Of a stretch of DNA of 64,000 bases, positions 10,322 to 19,635 are shown in pieces. Each line of letters starts with the position of its first letter. The stretch's first letter is position 1. Source of the DNA: Sphingomonas telluris (GTDB lineage: Bacteria > Pseudomonadota > Alphaproteobacteria > Sphingomonadales > Sphingomonadaceae); assembly GCF_022568775.1 (NCBI RefSeq), contig NZ_JAKZHW010000001.1, forward strand, positions 682,001 to 746,000, read 5' to 3'. The position numbers and the translations under genes were made by a program. The notes beneath the pieces were generated by a model. That model saw only the letters and a list, made by a program, of their open reading frames with translations, was not told where the DNA came from and made no database searches.

Positions 10322-11356
10322 ATGGCGCCAGACGAATGGCCGATCGCGACCCCGCCAGAGGATGATGGGGGTTATCCTGCGCGGCCCGCGGGGCGCCGCC
10401 GCTTGCCCACCGTGCGGAAGGATTTCTTTCTCGATCCCCGCGATCGACTGACGGAGCAGGAACGCGCCTTGATGACGGCGATGCTCGTCGAGCTGCTCGA
10501 GGCGATTGAAGAGGAAATTCGTGCCGCTCTGCCCAGCGGGCTGCTTCCGGCAAACGACGACGATAGCCAGCAATTGCTGCGGGACCTCACCGCCGCGGGC
10601 CTGATCGACCAGGCCGATTTGATCGCGCTTCTTCTCCGCCGTGCAGACGAAGAGCGCATTGCGAACGCGGTGCGCGGCCGATCCGCGCCGCGCGGGTCCT
10701 ATCTGCAGGCGCTGATCGCCGATGAAAATGAGCGAGTTTCGGCGTCAGCCATGGCCCTGATCCTGGCGCGCGGGCGCCGCCGTAATCGCCTCGGACAGCC
10801 ACGAATTGAATTTGAGGACTTGCCGGGGCCGCTGGCAAAGACACTGGCCTACGCGGTTGCAGCCGCGCTGCGGCAGCGAGTGGGGGGCGTCGCTTCCAAG
10901 GAAGGGCATGTGCCCTTCGGTCGTGCTGCCGCCCAGCTTTGCGACGGCCGCGACGCGGCGAAGGCCATCGACGGCCTTACGGCTGCTCTCGTGGCGGCTT
11001 TGAAGGATGCCGGACGGCTTCAGGAGCAATTGCTCGAGAATGCGGCGGAGGAGGGGGATGTGCCCTTCGTCGCCTACGCTCTCGGCGAGCTTGCAGGCCT
11101 CAGCGGCCCTGCTGGGTGGGATTATCTGGCGGACGGTGACGATGGGCGCCTGGTCCTGCTGCTCCGGCTGGCAGGTGTATCGCGCGAGTTCGCGGCGCGG
11201 TTGCTGGCGCTTCTTGGCGACCTGGTCGGCATCGGCGACCTCGGAACCGAGATTGCCCGCTTCGATGCACTCGACGAGGCGCAGGCGCGCTCCATGTGCG
11301 AATGGCTGAGGCTCGACCCCGCGTATCGCGCCGCGCTCAGGACGTTGGGAGCCTAG
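10322..11356 (+). CDS. DUF2336 domain protein
   Basis: 344 residues, predicted soluble and largely alpha-helical with repeated Leu/Ala-rich units, consistent with the HEAT-like DUF2336 family of alphaproteobacteria. The N-terminal block RKDFFLDPRDRLTEQERALM is the part I recognise from sphingomonad members. Function is unknown; members often sit beside two-component signalling genes. Here the stop is followed after one base by the GTG of a histidine-kinase-like gene, so the two are almost certainly made from one transcript and may act together. Confidence 0.8.
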   Translation: MAPDEWPIATPPEDDGGYPARPAGRRRLPTVRKDFFLDPRDRLTEQERALMTAMLVELLEAIEEEIRAALPSGLLPANDDDSQQLLRDLTAAGLIDQADLIALLLRRADEERIANAVRGRSAPRGSYLQALIADENERVSASAMALILARGRRRNRLGQPRIEFEDLPGPLAKTLAYAVAAALRQRVGGVASKEGHVPFGRAAAQLCDGRDAAKAIDGLTAALVAALKDAGRLQEQLLENAAEEGDVPFVAYALGELAGLSGPAGWDYLADGDDGRLVLLLRLAGVSREFAARLLALLGDLVGIGDLGTEIARFDALDEAQARSMCEWLRLDPAYRAALRTLGA

Positions 11357-11357
11357 A

Positions 11358-12689
11358 GTGGCGACCGCACCATCCGAACGCGGACCCGTTCGTGGCCGCC
11401 TCGATGGCGAAGACCGTCTGATCTCGGCCGATCCTGAGCTCGTCACGCTTCAAACCGAAGCCGGATCGCACGTTGGATCGGAACTCGCGCTTCCACAGAT
11501 TCTTTCGATCGCACGCCTCGCCCGGAAGCTGGGTGTCCCGATCTACCGGAACGCCTTGGCGGCGGGAGCCGACCAGGACGTGGAGATGGGCGTTCGGGCG
11601 ATTCCCGATGGCAACGATGTCGACCTGACATTGGAGCGACTGGTTTATCGCCCCCCGGCCGCACCCCGGCTCGGGACCTTGGTGCCTCACGAGCAGCAGA
11701 TCGATCTTGGCGGAGCGCCGGAGGAGTGGGCCACGAACGAGGATCTGTCGATCGTCTCGATCTCGCCGGGACTGGCCGAGAAACTTGGAACGACGCCTGA
11801 AGAAGCGATCGGCAAGCCACTGACACGCCTGCTGAAGCTGGAAGAGAATGAAGATGGCGAGCTGCCGCTGCTGTTGGCGGCGACGAGCCGCAGCGACTTC
11901 GATGGCCAGCGCGCGCGGCCTCGTCATGGAGCGGACGAGGTGCTGACCTTGCGCGGGACGCCGGTCAGCGCGCCCGATGGCCGCTTTGCCGGCTTTCAGG
12001 GTGATGTCGTTGGGGACTTCGATCGCCGCTCCGGCTCGAGCGTGGACTCGTCCGAGCTTGACCAGCTGATCGACGAGGCCCTGCGCTCGCCGCTCGATCG
12101 CATCATCGAGAGCGCGGACCGAATCGTTCAGCAGTCCGAAGGGCCGCTGCGCAGCGACTACGCCGACTATGCGGGCGACATCGCCGCCGCGGCGCGCCAC
12201 CTGCTGTCGGTGATTCGCTCGATGAACGGGGAAGGCGAGGGCGAGCAGGACCGCGTCGATCTCGTCGCCCTCGGCACCGAAGCCGGCGGTATGTTAGAAA
12301 CCACCGCCCATGCGCGCCGGGTAAGGATCGCGCTCGACCCGAGTGCGCCGATCGGCGCTCGCGGCGATTCTCGCGGGATTATCCAGATCCTTGTCAACCT
12401 GATCGGCAATGCCGTCCGGCATTCGCCCGCGGGCTCGACCGTGACATTGAGCTTCGAAAGCTCAGACGGAAAGGCCCAGGCTCACGTGATCGACCAAGGG
12501 CCCGGAATCGATCCGGCCGACCAGGAGCGCATCTTCGAGCGCTTCGAGCGCGTCAAAGGCGGCGAGGGCGGCACCGGCCTGGGTCTCGCCATTGCCCGCC
12601 GCCTCGCTCATTCGATGGGCGGAGACATCGAGCTGCAAAGCGCGCCCGGCGAAGGGTCGCGCTTCACGCTGATCCTGCCGGCAGCCTGA
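11358..12689 (+). CDS. Histidine-kinase-like protein lacking the phosphoacceptor His
   Basis: 443 residues, no membrane segment. Residues about 120-215 form a PAS-like domain (NEDLSIVSISPGLAEKLG). Residues about 230-285 align with the HisKA dimerisation helices, but where kinases carry SHELRTPL this protein has DEALRSPL, with Glu at the histidine position. The ATP-binding domain is intact: N box QILVNLIGNAVRHSP, G1 DQGPGID, and [12 protein letters not shown] near the end. It starts at GTG 11358, one base after the DUF2336 stop. No response regulator is adjacent. It is likely a pseudo-kinase or a kinase acting on another partner protein. Confidence 0.9.
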   Translation: MATAPSERGPVRGRLDGEDRLISADPELVTLQTEAGSHVGSELALPQILSIARLARKLGVPIYRNALAAGADQDVEMGVRAIPDGNDVDLTLERLVYRPPAAPRLGTLVPHEQQIDLGGAPEEWATNEDLSIVSISPGLAEKLGTTPEEAIGKPLTRLLKLEENEDGELPLLLAATSRSDFDGQRARPRHGADEVLTLRGTPVSAPDGRFAGFQGDVVGDFDRRSGSSVDSSELDQLIDEALRSPLDRIIESADRIVQQSEGPLRSDYADYAGDIAAAARHLLSVIRSMNGEGEGEQDRVDLVALGTEAGGMLETTAHARRVRIALDPSAPIGARGDSRGIIQILVNLIGNAVRHSPAGSTVTLSFESSDGKAQAHVIDQGPGIDPADQERIFERFERVKGGEGGTGLGLAIARRLAHSMGGDIELQSAPGEGSRFTLILPAA

Positions 12690-12704
12690 CGCGGCTTAGC
12701 CGCG
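12690..12704. terminator. Short hairpin at convergent gene junction
   Basis: A perfect 6-base-pair stem, CGCGGC/GCCGCG, with a TTA loop that is itself the reverse complement of the gltA TAA. It sits between the ends of the converging kinase-like gene and gltA and could act on transcripts from both sides. There is no T tract, so intrinsic termination is uncertain. Confidence 0.35.
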
Positions 12705-13985
12705 CTGGCCGACCGGAACGTACTCGCGCTGCGGCGATCCTACGTAGAGCTGACGCGGACGGCCGATCTTCTGCTCGGGGTCGGAAATCATCTCATTCCA
12801 CTGCGCTACCCAGCCGACGGTGCGGGCAAGGGCGAAGAGGGCCGTGAACATGTCGGTCGGGAAGCCGATCGCCGACAGGATGATGCCCGAGTAAAAGTCG
12901 ACGTTCGGGTAGAGCTTCTTCTCGATGAAATATTCGTCATTGAGCGCGATCTGCTCGAGTTCGCGGGCAACGTCGAAGACTGGATCGTTGACGCCGAGCT
13001 CCTTCAGGACCTCCTCGGCCGTCTCCTTCATCACCTTCGCGCGCGGATCGAAGTTCTTGTAGACCCGGTGGCCGAAGCCCATCAGCCGGAACGGGTCGTC
13101 CTTGTCCTTGGCGCGGGCGATATATTCCGGGATCCGCTCCGGACGGCCGATCTCGCGCAGCATATTGAGCGCGGCTTCGTTGGCGCCGCCGTGCGCCGGC
13201 CCCCACAGGCAGGCGATGCCCGAGGCGATGCAGGCGAAGGGGTTCGCGCCGGAAGAACCGGCGAGGCGGACTGTCGAGGTAGACGCATTCTGCTCATGGT
13301 CGGCGTGGAGGATGAAGATCCGACGCATCGCATTCTCGACGATGGGGTTGACCCGGTACGGCTCGGCAGGGACGCCGAACGTCATGCGCAGGAAATTCCC
13401 CGTGTAGGACAAGGAGTTGTCCGGGTAGAGGAATGGCTGGCCGATCGAATATTTGTACGCCATCGCCGCGATGGTCGGCATCTTCGCTATCAGGCGATGC
13501 GACGCGATCATTCGCTGCTCGGGATCGGTGATGTCCGTGCTGTCGTGGTAGAAGGCGGACAGAGCGCCAACGACGCCGCACATAATGGCCATCGGGTGCG
13601 CGTCACGGCGGAAGCCGCGATAGAAGGTCGCCAGTTGCTCGTGCACCATCGTGTGCCGGCTGATCGTGTAGACGAACTTGTCGAGCTCATCCTTCTTCGG
13701 AAGCTCGCCGTGAAGCAGGAGGTACGCGACCTCCATGAAGCTCGACTGCTCTGCGAGCTGGTCGATCGGATAGCCGCGGTGGAGGAGGATGCCCTTCTCG
13801 CCGTCGATGTAGGTTATCGCGCTGCGGCAGCTTCCGGTCGACGTGAACCCGGGGTCGTAGGTGAACATCCCCGTCTCGGCGTAGAACTTGCGGATGTCGA
13901 CGACCTCAGGACCGACCGATCCTTCCAGAATCGGGAAGACGTGATTGTTGCCGTCGACTCCCAGGGTAGCGGTCTTATCGGTCAT
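12696..13985 (-). CDS. gltA: Citrate synthase (type II)
   Basis: Condenses acetyl-CoA with oxaloacetate, entry of the TCA cycle. At 429 residues it is the hexameric proteobacterial type. Catalytic blocks are visible: [20 protein letters not shown] (first catalytic His region), [27 protein letters not shown] and the Asp in [10 protein letters not shown]. The N-terminal beta-domain that confers NADH regulation in the Gram-negative type is present. The ATG overlaps the gltX stop by four bases, so gltX and gltA are co-transcribed, an order conserved in sphingomonads. Confidence 0.97.
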   Translation of the reverse strand: MTDKTATLGVDGNNHVFPILEGSVGPEVVDIRKFYAETGMFTYDPGFTSTGSCRSAITYIDGEKGILLHRGYPIDQLAEQSSFMEVAYLLLHGELPKKDELDKFVYTISRHTMVHEQLATFYRGFRRDAHPMAIMCGVVGALSAFYHDSTDITDPEQRMIASHRLIAKMPTIAAMAYKYSIGQPFLYPDNSLSYTGNFLRMTFGVPAEPYRVNPIVENAMRRIFILHADHEQNASTSTVRLAGSSGANPFACIASGIACLWGPAHGGANEAALNMLREIGRPERIPEYIARAKDKDDPFRLMGFGHRVYKNFDPRAKVMKETAEEVLKELGVNDPVFDVARELEQIALNDEYFIEKKLYPNVDFYSGIILSAIGFPTDMFTALFALARTVGWVAQWNEMISDPEQKIGRPRQLYVGSPQREYVPVGQRG

Positions 13986-15388
13986 TCATTCGGCTCCAAC
14001 ATCTGATCGGCGATCCGCGCGAGGCTTTCGTCCCGGCCGAGCAACGCCAGCACATCAAAAATTCCGGGAGACGTCGTGCGCCCCGTGAGGGCAGCACGAA
14101 GGGGCTGGGCAACCTTGCCGAGCTTCAGTCCGCTACCCTCCGCGACCTCGCGGATTGCCGCCTCTAACGAGGGTACGTCCCAATCCGCAACCCGGTTGAG
14201 CGTTGCATGGATGGAGCTCAGCAACAGGCGCGACTCTGGCACGACCAAAGCAGTCGCCGCATCGTCGAGTTCGAGCGGCCGGGATACGAACAAAAAGCGA
14301 GCACCGTCAGCGAGTTGATTGAGATCGTGCGCACGAGCTTTGAGCTCAGGCATGGCCCGGATGAGAGGCTGCTTCTGATCTTCGGAGAGTCCCAGCTTCG
14401 GCGAAATCAGGTCCGCGAGCCGTGTGTCGTCGCTTTCGCGGATATAGTGGCCGTTGAGATTCTCGAGCTTCTTGAGGTCCATCCGCGACGGCGCCTTGCC
14501 GACATGGTCGATGTCGAACCATTCGATCGCCTGGTCGCGGCTGATGATTTCGTCATCCCCGTGTCCCCAACCGAGGCGCAAGAGATAATTTGAGAGCGCT
14601 TCCGGCAGGAAGCCGAGCTCGTCGCGATAGGCGTCGACGCCTAGCGCGCCGTGACGCTTGGAAAGCTTCGCACCGTCCGAGCCGTGGATCAGAGGGACGT
14701 GGGCATAAACCGGCTCCGACCAACCCATCGCGCGAACGATGGCGAGTTGCCGGAAGGCATTGTTGAGATGGTCGTCGCCGCGGATCACGTGAGTGACCCC
14801 CATGTCGTGGTCGTCAACGACCACCGCAAGCATGTAGGTCGGCGAACCGTCCGACCGGAGCAGGACGAAATCGTCGAGCTCGACGTTTTGCACCGCAACA
14901 CGGCCCTGTACGCGGTCCTCGATCACCGTCTCGCCGTCGCGAGGTGCCTTAAGGCGAATGACGAAAGGCTTGTCGCCCTGGTCTTCCGTGCTGTCGCGCC
15001 ACGGGCTCTCGATGCGGAAGGGACGTCGCTCGGCCTGAGCCTTCTCACGCTGCGCCGCCAGCTCCTCCTGCGTCATGTAGCAGCGATAGGCGTGCCCGCG
15101 CTCCAGCAGCTGGTGAGCGACTTCTGCGTGGCGAGCCCAGAATTGTGACTGGTAATATTCGTGGCCGTCCCAATCGAGACCGAGCCAGCTCATCCCGTCG
15201 AGAATGGCGTCGATCGCCTCCTTCGTGGAGCGCACCTTGTCGGTGTCCTCGATGCGCAGAAGGAATTTGCCGCCGTGATGGCGCGCGAACAGCCAGTTGA
15301 AGAGGGCCGTGCGCGCCCCGCCGATGTGCAGGAAGCCCGTGGGCGAGGGCGCGAAACGCGTGACGACGGTGCTACTCGAACTGTTCAA
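13982..15388 (-). CDS. gltX: Glutamyl-tRNA synthetase
   Basis: Charges tRNA-Glu (and possibly tRNA-Gln where the amidotransferase pathway exists). Class I signatures: [16 protein letters not shown] near the N-terminus (HIGH-type) and KLSKRHG in the middle (KMSKS-type). The frame opens at TTG 15439 and would give 485 residues with a Lys-rich extension. I prefer TTG 15388, because GGAG stands 5-8 bases before it and the protein then starts just ahead of the conserved TRFAPSPTG; this gives 468 residues and avoids overlap with comEC. The stop overlaps gltA by four bases. Confidence 0.93.
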   Translation of the reverse strand: MNSSSSTVVTRFAPSPTGFLHIGGARTALFNWLFARHHGGKFLLRIEDTDKVRSTKEAIDAILDGMSWLGLDWDGHEYYQSQFWARHAEVAHQLLERGHAYRCYMTQEELAAQREKAQAERRPFRIESPWRDSTEDQGDKPFVIRLKAPRDGETVIEDRVQGRVAVQNVELDDFVLLRSDGSPTYMLAVVVDDHDMGVTHVIRGDDHLNNAFRQLAIVRAMGWSEPVYAHVPLIHGSDGAKLSKRHGALGVDAYRDELGFLPEALSNYLLRLGWGHGDDEIISRDQAIEWFDIDHVGKAPSRMDLKKLENLNGHYIRESDDTRLADLISPKLGLSEDQKQPLIRAMPELKARAHDLNQLADGARFLFVSRPLELDDAATALVVPESRLLLSSIHATLNRVADWDVPSLEAAIREVAEGSGLKLGKVAQPLRAALTGRTTSPGIFDVLALLGRDESLARIADQMLEPNE

Positions 15389-15438
15389 ATTATCTCCGCT
15401 TGCGCTCGGGCGCGCTTTCTTCTTTTTTCGATTGTGCA

Positions 15439-17577
15439 ATGCAACGGACGAGCGCCCCTAACATAGCGGGTGCGCCTCTTCCACAGCGTGCTCGGGGCTA
15501 TTGGAAGGCGCGTATCAGCGCAACTCGCGGGGAAGTGGAAAGCTTCCTCGAGCGAGAGCGCGGCCAATTGCCCTTGTGGCTGGTCGCCGGCTTCGGCGCA
15601 GGCATTGCCGCCTGGTTTGCGTTGAGCGGGCCGGTCCAGTGGTCGGCGCTGCTGTTGCTCGCGTCTGGAACGGCGATTGGAGGCTTCGCCGTCGAGGGGG
15701 GACGGATCGAACGCGCGGTCGGCTGGCTGGGGCTGGCGCTTGCTCTAGGCTGCGCCCTGATCTGGCTGCGGTCGGGGTGGGTGCGAGCGCCGGTTCTCAA
15801 ACGGCCAGTCGTGACGGAGTTCCAAGCATCCGTGGAGCGCGTGGAGCCGATGGCGGCAAAAGGCGACCTGCGGCTTTTGCTGCATCCCGTCGACTCAGCA
15901 CTTCCGCCAACTGTCCGTGTGTCCATCAAGGCAGACGGAGCGCCGGAGGGCATCGTGCCGGGGGCAGGGATCCGCCTTCGCGCGCGGCTCGCGCCGCCAC
16001 CCCCGATGGCTCTTCCTGGAACTCACGACTTCGCTCGCGATGCCTGGTTCTGGGGGATTGGAGCCGTGGGCCGGGCATTGGGGCCCATCGAAGTGCTTCG
16101 GTCCGCGGGGGCGAGCGGCCTTGATGCCGTTCGCGACCGGCTTGACAGGCACGTCCGCGAGCGACTCCCTGGGGCCGCCGGCACCATCGCGACGGCGTTC
16201 GTGACCGGAGACCAGAACGCGGTTTCGGACGAGGATGCGGATGCGATGCGCAGGAGCGGGCTTGCGCACCTACTGTCCGTGAGCGGACTGCACATTGCCG
16301 CCGCGATCGGAGCGGCGATGCTGCTTACGCTGAAGCTTCTATCGCTCAGCGAGCGGCTCGCGCTGCGCTTCAACCTCGTCCTCGTGTCGGCTGGGGCAGG
16401 GGCCGTGGCCGGCATCTTCTACACGTTGCTGACAGGCGCCCAGGTTCCCACCGTCCGAAGCTGCATCGCCGCTTTGCTGGTGCTGCTCGGCATTGCGTTA
16501 GGCCGGGAGGCGCTCAGCTTGAGGCTCGTGGCGGTGGGCGCGCTGGTTGTGCTCCTGATCCGGCCCGAAGCCCTGGCGGGACCGAGCTTCCAATTCTCCT
16601 TCGCCGCCGTGACGGCGATCATCGTCCTGCACTCCTCGCAATGGGCCAAGCGCCACCTCACACGGCAGGACGATGGGAGGATCGCAGGCTTCGGACGCAT
16701 GCTGCTCGGCACTTTCCTGACCGGCCTGGTCGTCGAGGTCGCGCTGCTGCCCTTCGCACTTTACCACTTCCACAAGGCGGGACTGTACGGCGTCGGGGCC
16801 AATCTGATCGCCATTCCGCTGACAACCTTCGCTATCATGCCCCTCGAGGCCGCCGCGCTGCTGCTGGACGCGTTCGGCCTCGGAGCGCCGCTCTGGTGGC
16901 TCACCGGCAAGGCCATCGGGCTGCTGTTGTGGGTCGCCCACAACGTTGCCGACGCGCGCGGCGCGGTGGTGACGCAGGCAGGAATGCCGACATGGGCATT
17001 TGGGCTGATCGTGTTTGGCGGGCTCTGGCTCTGCCTGTGGACGAGCCGGCAGCGGCTGCTGGGTCTCATGCCAGTGTTCGTCGGCGCGGTCGCTGCATGG
17101 AGCACGCAGGCTTCCGACGTCCTCATCACCGGCGACGGGCGCTATCTGGCGATCGTCGCGCCGGACGGGCAGCCCATGATGCTTCGCGAGCGCAGTGGCG
17201 ATTTCACACAGGATTTGATGAGCGAGGCGTCAGGATTCGACGATGTGCCCGGCCTGCTCGCGAGCGCCCCGTTCGGCACCTGTTCGAAGGACAGCTGCGT
17301 CGCGGTCATTCGGCGCGAAGGCCGGGAATGGCGCCTTCTCGCCACTCGTACGAGCACCCGCATCGATTGGGAGGCGCTTACCAAGGCTTGCGCGGACGCC
17401 GACATCGTCGTCTCGGACCGCCGTTTGCCATTGGGATGCGAGCCGCGCTGGCTGAAGCTCGATCGTCAGGCTCTTTCCCGAGCCGGAGGCGTCGCGCTCT
17501 ATCTGGGTTCCGAACCTCGGGCGACGAGCGTTTCCGAGCGCTTGGGCGAGCATCCCTGGGCACTGACGGAACCGTGA
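15439..17577 (+). CDS. comEC: ComEC/Rec2 family DNA uptake channel
   Basis: Inner-membrane channel that passes single-stranded DNA during transformation. 712 residues from ATG 15439 (TTG 15400 is an alternative, and neither has a strong ribosome site). An N-terminal membrane part and DUF4131-like region are followed by the competence core with [26 protein letters not shown] and [14 protein letters not shown]. The C-terminal 170 residues stand where Gram-positive ComEC has a metallo-beta-lactamase domain, but no HxHxDH motif is seen, as in many alphaproteobacteria. It is divergent from gltX. Other competence genes are not in the window. Confidence 0.92.
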   Translation: MQRTSAPNIAGAPLPQRARGYWKARISATRGEVESFLERERGQLPLWLVAGFGAGIAAWFALSGPVQWSALLLLASGTAIGGFAVEGGRIERAVGWLGLALALGCALIWLRSGWVRAPVLKRPVVTEFQASVERVEPMAAKGDLRLLLHPVDSALPPTVRVSIKADGAPEGIVPGAGIRLRARLAPPPPMALPGTHDFARDAWFWGIGAVGRALGPIEVLRSAGASGLDAVRDRLDRHVRERLPGAAGTIATAFVTGDQNAVSDEDADAMRRSGLAHLLSVSGLHIAAAIGAAMLLTLKLLSLSERLALRFNLVLVSAGAGAVAGIFYTLLTGAQVPTVRSCIAALLVLLGIALGREALSLRLVAVGALVVLLIRPEALAGPSFQFSFAAVTAIIVLHSSQWAKRHLTRQDDGRIAGFGRMLLGTFLTGLVVEVALLPFALYHFHKAGLYGVGANLIAIPLTTFAIMPLEAAALLLDAFGLGAPLWWLTGKAIGLLLWVAHNVADARGAVVTQAGMPTWAFGLIVFGGLWLCLWTSRQRLLGLMPVFVGAVAAWSTQASDVLITGDGRYLAIVAPDGQPMMLRERSGDFTQDLMSEASGFDDVPGLLASAPFGTCSKDSCVAVIRREGREWRLLATRTSTRIDWEALTKACADADIVVSDRRLPLGCEPRWLKLDRQALSRAGGVALYLGSEPRATSVSERLGEHPWALTEP

Positions 17578-17616
17578 AAATCCGCTATGCCGGTCGCCTT
17601 TGTGAAGGGGACGCGT

Positions 17617-17889
17617 ATGCCAGAATATGTCATCGAGCGGGACATGCCGGGCGTAGGATCGCTGGGGCAGAGCGAGCTCAAGGGCGCATCGCAGACGAGT
17701 TGTTCGGTTCTCAAGGAACTCGGTCCTGAGATCCAGTGGGTGCAGAGCTACGTCACCGACGACAAGATCTATTGCATCTATCGGGCGCCGAATGAGGAGA
17801 TCATCCGCGAGCATGCGCAGCGAGGCGGGTTCCCGGCCAACAGGATTTCGCAGGTCCGAAACGTGATCGATCCGACCACGGCGGAGTAG
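17617..17889 (+). CDS. DUF4242 family protein
   Basis: 90 residues starting MPEYVIERDMPGVG. The start at ATG 17617 is preferred over the upstream ATG at 17587 because AAGGGGA lies six bases before it and the protein begins at the conserved MPEYVIER block. The fold expected for DUF4242 is a small ferredoxin-like alpha/beta dimer, and the C-terminal RISQVRNVIDPTTAE is typical. The biochemical role is unknown; some members are annotated as metal binding on weak grounds. It follows comEC after 39 bases and could be co-transcribed. Confidence 0.8.
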   Translation: MPEYVIERDMPGVGSLGQSELKGASQTSCSVLKELGPEIQWVQSYVTDDKIYCIYRAPNEEIIREHAQRGGFPANRISQVRNVIDPTTAE

Positions 17890-17931
17890 AAGTCAGGCGC
17901 GGGGGCGCCGCTCGGGACAGGGGGCAAGCCG

Positions 17932-18555
17932 ATGGCGACGAGCATCGACATGTTCGCGTACCTGGCGGCGTTCGTCAGCATCATCCTTGCGCTTGCCGTA
18001 AGCGATCTCGTTCAGAGCTTTCACAAGCTGCTGAGAGCCCGGGGCCGGGTGAAGTGGAGCTTTACAGCCCTCATCGCGGCGGCGACCGTCTTCATGGCCA
18101 TTCTCGAAGAGTTCTTCGGGCTCTGGCGGTTCACCGGTGTGGAGAGGTTCACCTACTTCGACTTGCTGACGCTGATCGTCCCCGCAATTCTTCTTTCGCT
18201 CGCGGCCATGACGGTTCTTCCGGATGATATTCCGGAAGAGGGCCTGGACCTCGCCCAGCACTACATGGCCAACCGAAGGCTGCTCTACCTGCTAACGACC
18301 TTGTGGGTCATCGGTGTTTTCGTGCGATTGATGGACCTATTCGAAGCAGTCGTGGGCCGGTCGGTCAGCGGTTTCGAGCTGGCCACGAAATTCCCCTGGC
18401 AGACGATACCCTTGCTCGCCATCTTCGGCCTGATGGCTTGGTCGAAGAGCATGCGTGTTCAGTTAGTTGGCTCGATCCTGGTCTTCATCCTAGTGAACAG
18501 TACGATCGTCTACCGCTCGATCGACGTCAGGCCTGCCGAGCTGCTTCAGCCTTAG
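17932..18555 (+). CDS. Hypothetical multi-pass membrane protein
   Basis: 207 residues with about six hydrophobic segments: roughly 7-28, 42-65, 77-97, 120-142, 155-172 and 178-196. Loops are short and there is no recognisable catalytic motif; the sequence near LALAVSDLVQSFHKLL is amphipathic. AGGGGG stands seven bases before the ATG. It is convergent with the VOC gene, with one base between the two stops. I do not recognise the family beyond a sphingomonad-type hypothetical membrane protein. Confidence 0.7.
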   Translation: MATSIDMFAYLAAFVSIILALAVSDLVQSFHKLLRARGRVKWSFTALIAAATVFMAILEEFFGLWRFTGVERFTYFDLLTLIVPAILLSLAAMTVLPDDIPEEGLDLAQHYMANRRLLYLLTTLWVIGVFVRLMDLFEAVVGRSVSGFELATKFPWQTIPLLAIFGLMAWSKSMRVQLVGSILVFILVNSTIVYRSIDVRPAELLQP

Positions 18556-18556
18556 T

Positions 18557-18904
18557 CTATTGGGCGGACTGCCAGACTGCGAGCTCGCTTCCCGACGGGT
18601 CGATGAAGTGGAAGCGCCGTCCTCCGGGGAAGGCGAAGATCGGCTTTGCGATCGTGCCGCCGGCCTTGGTTACTGCATCAAAGGCGGCTTCGAGATCGCC
18701 GACGCGGATGACCGGGAGAGGAGCGGAGAGCGCCTCTTCCGGCTGCCCGTTGAGCCCGACGTCCACGTCGCCCGTGGTCGTCGCGGAATAGTCAGGACCG
18801 TAGTCGGTGAACGCCCAAGCGAAAGCTTTCGAATAGAAAGCTCGGGTGAGCTCATGTGCCGTCGCGCTTGGGAGCTCGACGTAATCGATGCGCGCGGCCG
18901 CCAT
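18557..18904 (-). CDS. VOC (glyoxalase/bleomycin resistance) superfamily protein
   Basis: 115 residues matching one beta-alpha-beta-beta-beta vicinal-oxygen-chelate repeat pair: IDYVELPSATAHELTRAFYSKAFAWAF at the start, and FPGGRRFHFIDPSGSELAVWQ at the end, a form typical of the 'PhnB-like/YetH-like' VOC group. The probable metal ligand near the C-terminus is the Glu of SELAVW; the N-terminal ligand His is replaced by Tyr-Val, so the substrate and metal cannot be predicted. It starts one base after the lexA stop on the same strand and is therefore probably transcribed with lexA. Confidence 0.85.
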   Translation of the reverse strand: MAAARIDYVELPSATAHELTRAFYSKAFAWAFTDYGPDYSATTTGDVDVGLNGQPEEALSAPLPVIRVGDLEAAFDAVTKAGGTIAKPIFAFPGGRRFHFIDPSGSELAVWQSAQ

Positions 18905-18905
18905 G

Positions 18906-19553
18906 TTAGTACCGGCGGATCAGGCCGGCCAGGCGACCCTGGATGCTGACACGGCCTTCGTCGTAGCGCTGCGGCTCGTATCGGGCATTCGCCGGATCGA
19001 GGCGGATCGTGCGGCCCTCGCGACGGTAAGTCTTGAGCGTCGCTTCCTCATTGTCGATGAGCGCGACGACGATCTCGCCATCGCGCGCTGTGTCGACCTT
19101 GCGGATGAGAGCGAAGTCGCCGTCGAGAATGCCTTCTTCGACCATCGAGTCACCCGACACCTCCAGCGCATAATGCTCGCCGGGCCCGAGCAACGCGGCG
19201 GGAACCGCAAAGCCTTCAGTGCCCTGCAATGCCTCGATGGGCGTGCCGGCGGCAATCCGGCCATGCATCGGGATTTCGATCGTGTCGTTCGCAGCCGCCT
19301 GGATGACCGGCCTCGGGGCATGGGCGGCAGGAGCCGCAGATTCCGGTACCTTCAGGATCTCAAGTGCGCGGGCCCGGTTGGGCAGCCGCCGGATGAATCC
19401 GCGCTCCTCAAGTGCCGAAATCAGGCGGTGGACGCCAGACTTCGACTTGAGGTCGAGCGCTTCGCGCATCTCGTCGAAGCTCGGACTGACGCCGGACTCG
19501 TTGAGGCGCGTATTGATGAACAGGAGCAGCTCGTGCTGCTTGGCGGTGAGCAT
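18906..19553 (-). CDS. lexA: LexA repressor
   Basis: SOS-response repressor with self-cleaving protease domain, 215 residues. The N-terminal winged helix ends near residue 70 and includes [23 protein letters not shown], the DNA-reading helix. The cleavage site is Ala102-Gly103 (GRIAAGTP), the nucleophile Ser136 (GDSM) and the general base Lys174 (ATLKTYRR), all intact. AAGGGGGA lies about ten bases before the ATG. A GAAC-N7-GAAC box at 19572-19586 shows autoregulation. The VOC gene follows in the same direction after one base. Confidence 0.97.
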   Translation of the reverse strand: MLTAKQHELLLFINTRLNESGVSPSFDEMREALDLKSKSGVHRLISALEERGFIRRLPNRARALEILKVPESAAPAAHAPRPVIQAAANDTIEIPMHGRIAAGTPIEALQGTEGFAVPAALLGPGEHYALEVSGDSMVEEGILDGDFALIRKVDTARDGEIVVALIDNEEATLKTYRREGRTIRLDPANARYEPQRYDEGRVSIQGRLAGLIRRY

Positions 19554-19571
19554 TGCCAGCCATCCCCCTTG

Positions 19572-19586
19572 GAACAGACAGGGAAC
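19572..19586. promoter_or_regulatory. LexA (SOS) box upstream of lexA
   Basis: GAAC, seven bases (AGACAGG), GAAC on the plus strand; equivalently GTTC-N7-GTTC reading toward lexA. This direct repeat is the established LexA operator of alphaproteobacteria. It lies 19 bases upstream of the lexA start codon, just ahead of the ribosome site, a position fitting autorepression. Confidence 0.9.
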
Positions 19587-19635
19587 GTGTAGGCAACAAA
19601 ATGAAGCCCGTCAAGCGGACGGTAGCGATACCGAC

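Noticed and set aside
15389..15439. Extended gltX N-terminus from TTG 15439
   Set aside because: The extension is Lys-rich, not family-like, and overlaps comEC; GGAG is correctly spaced for TTG 15388.
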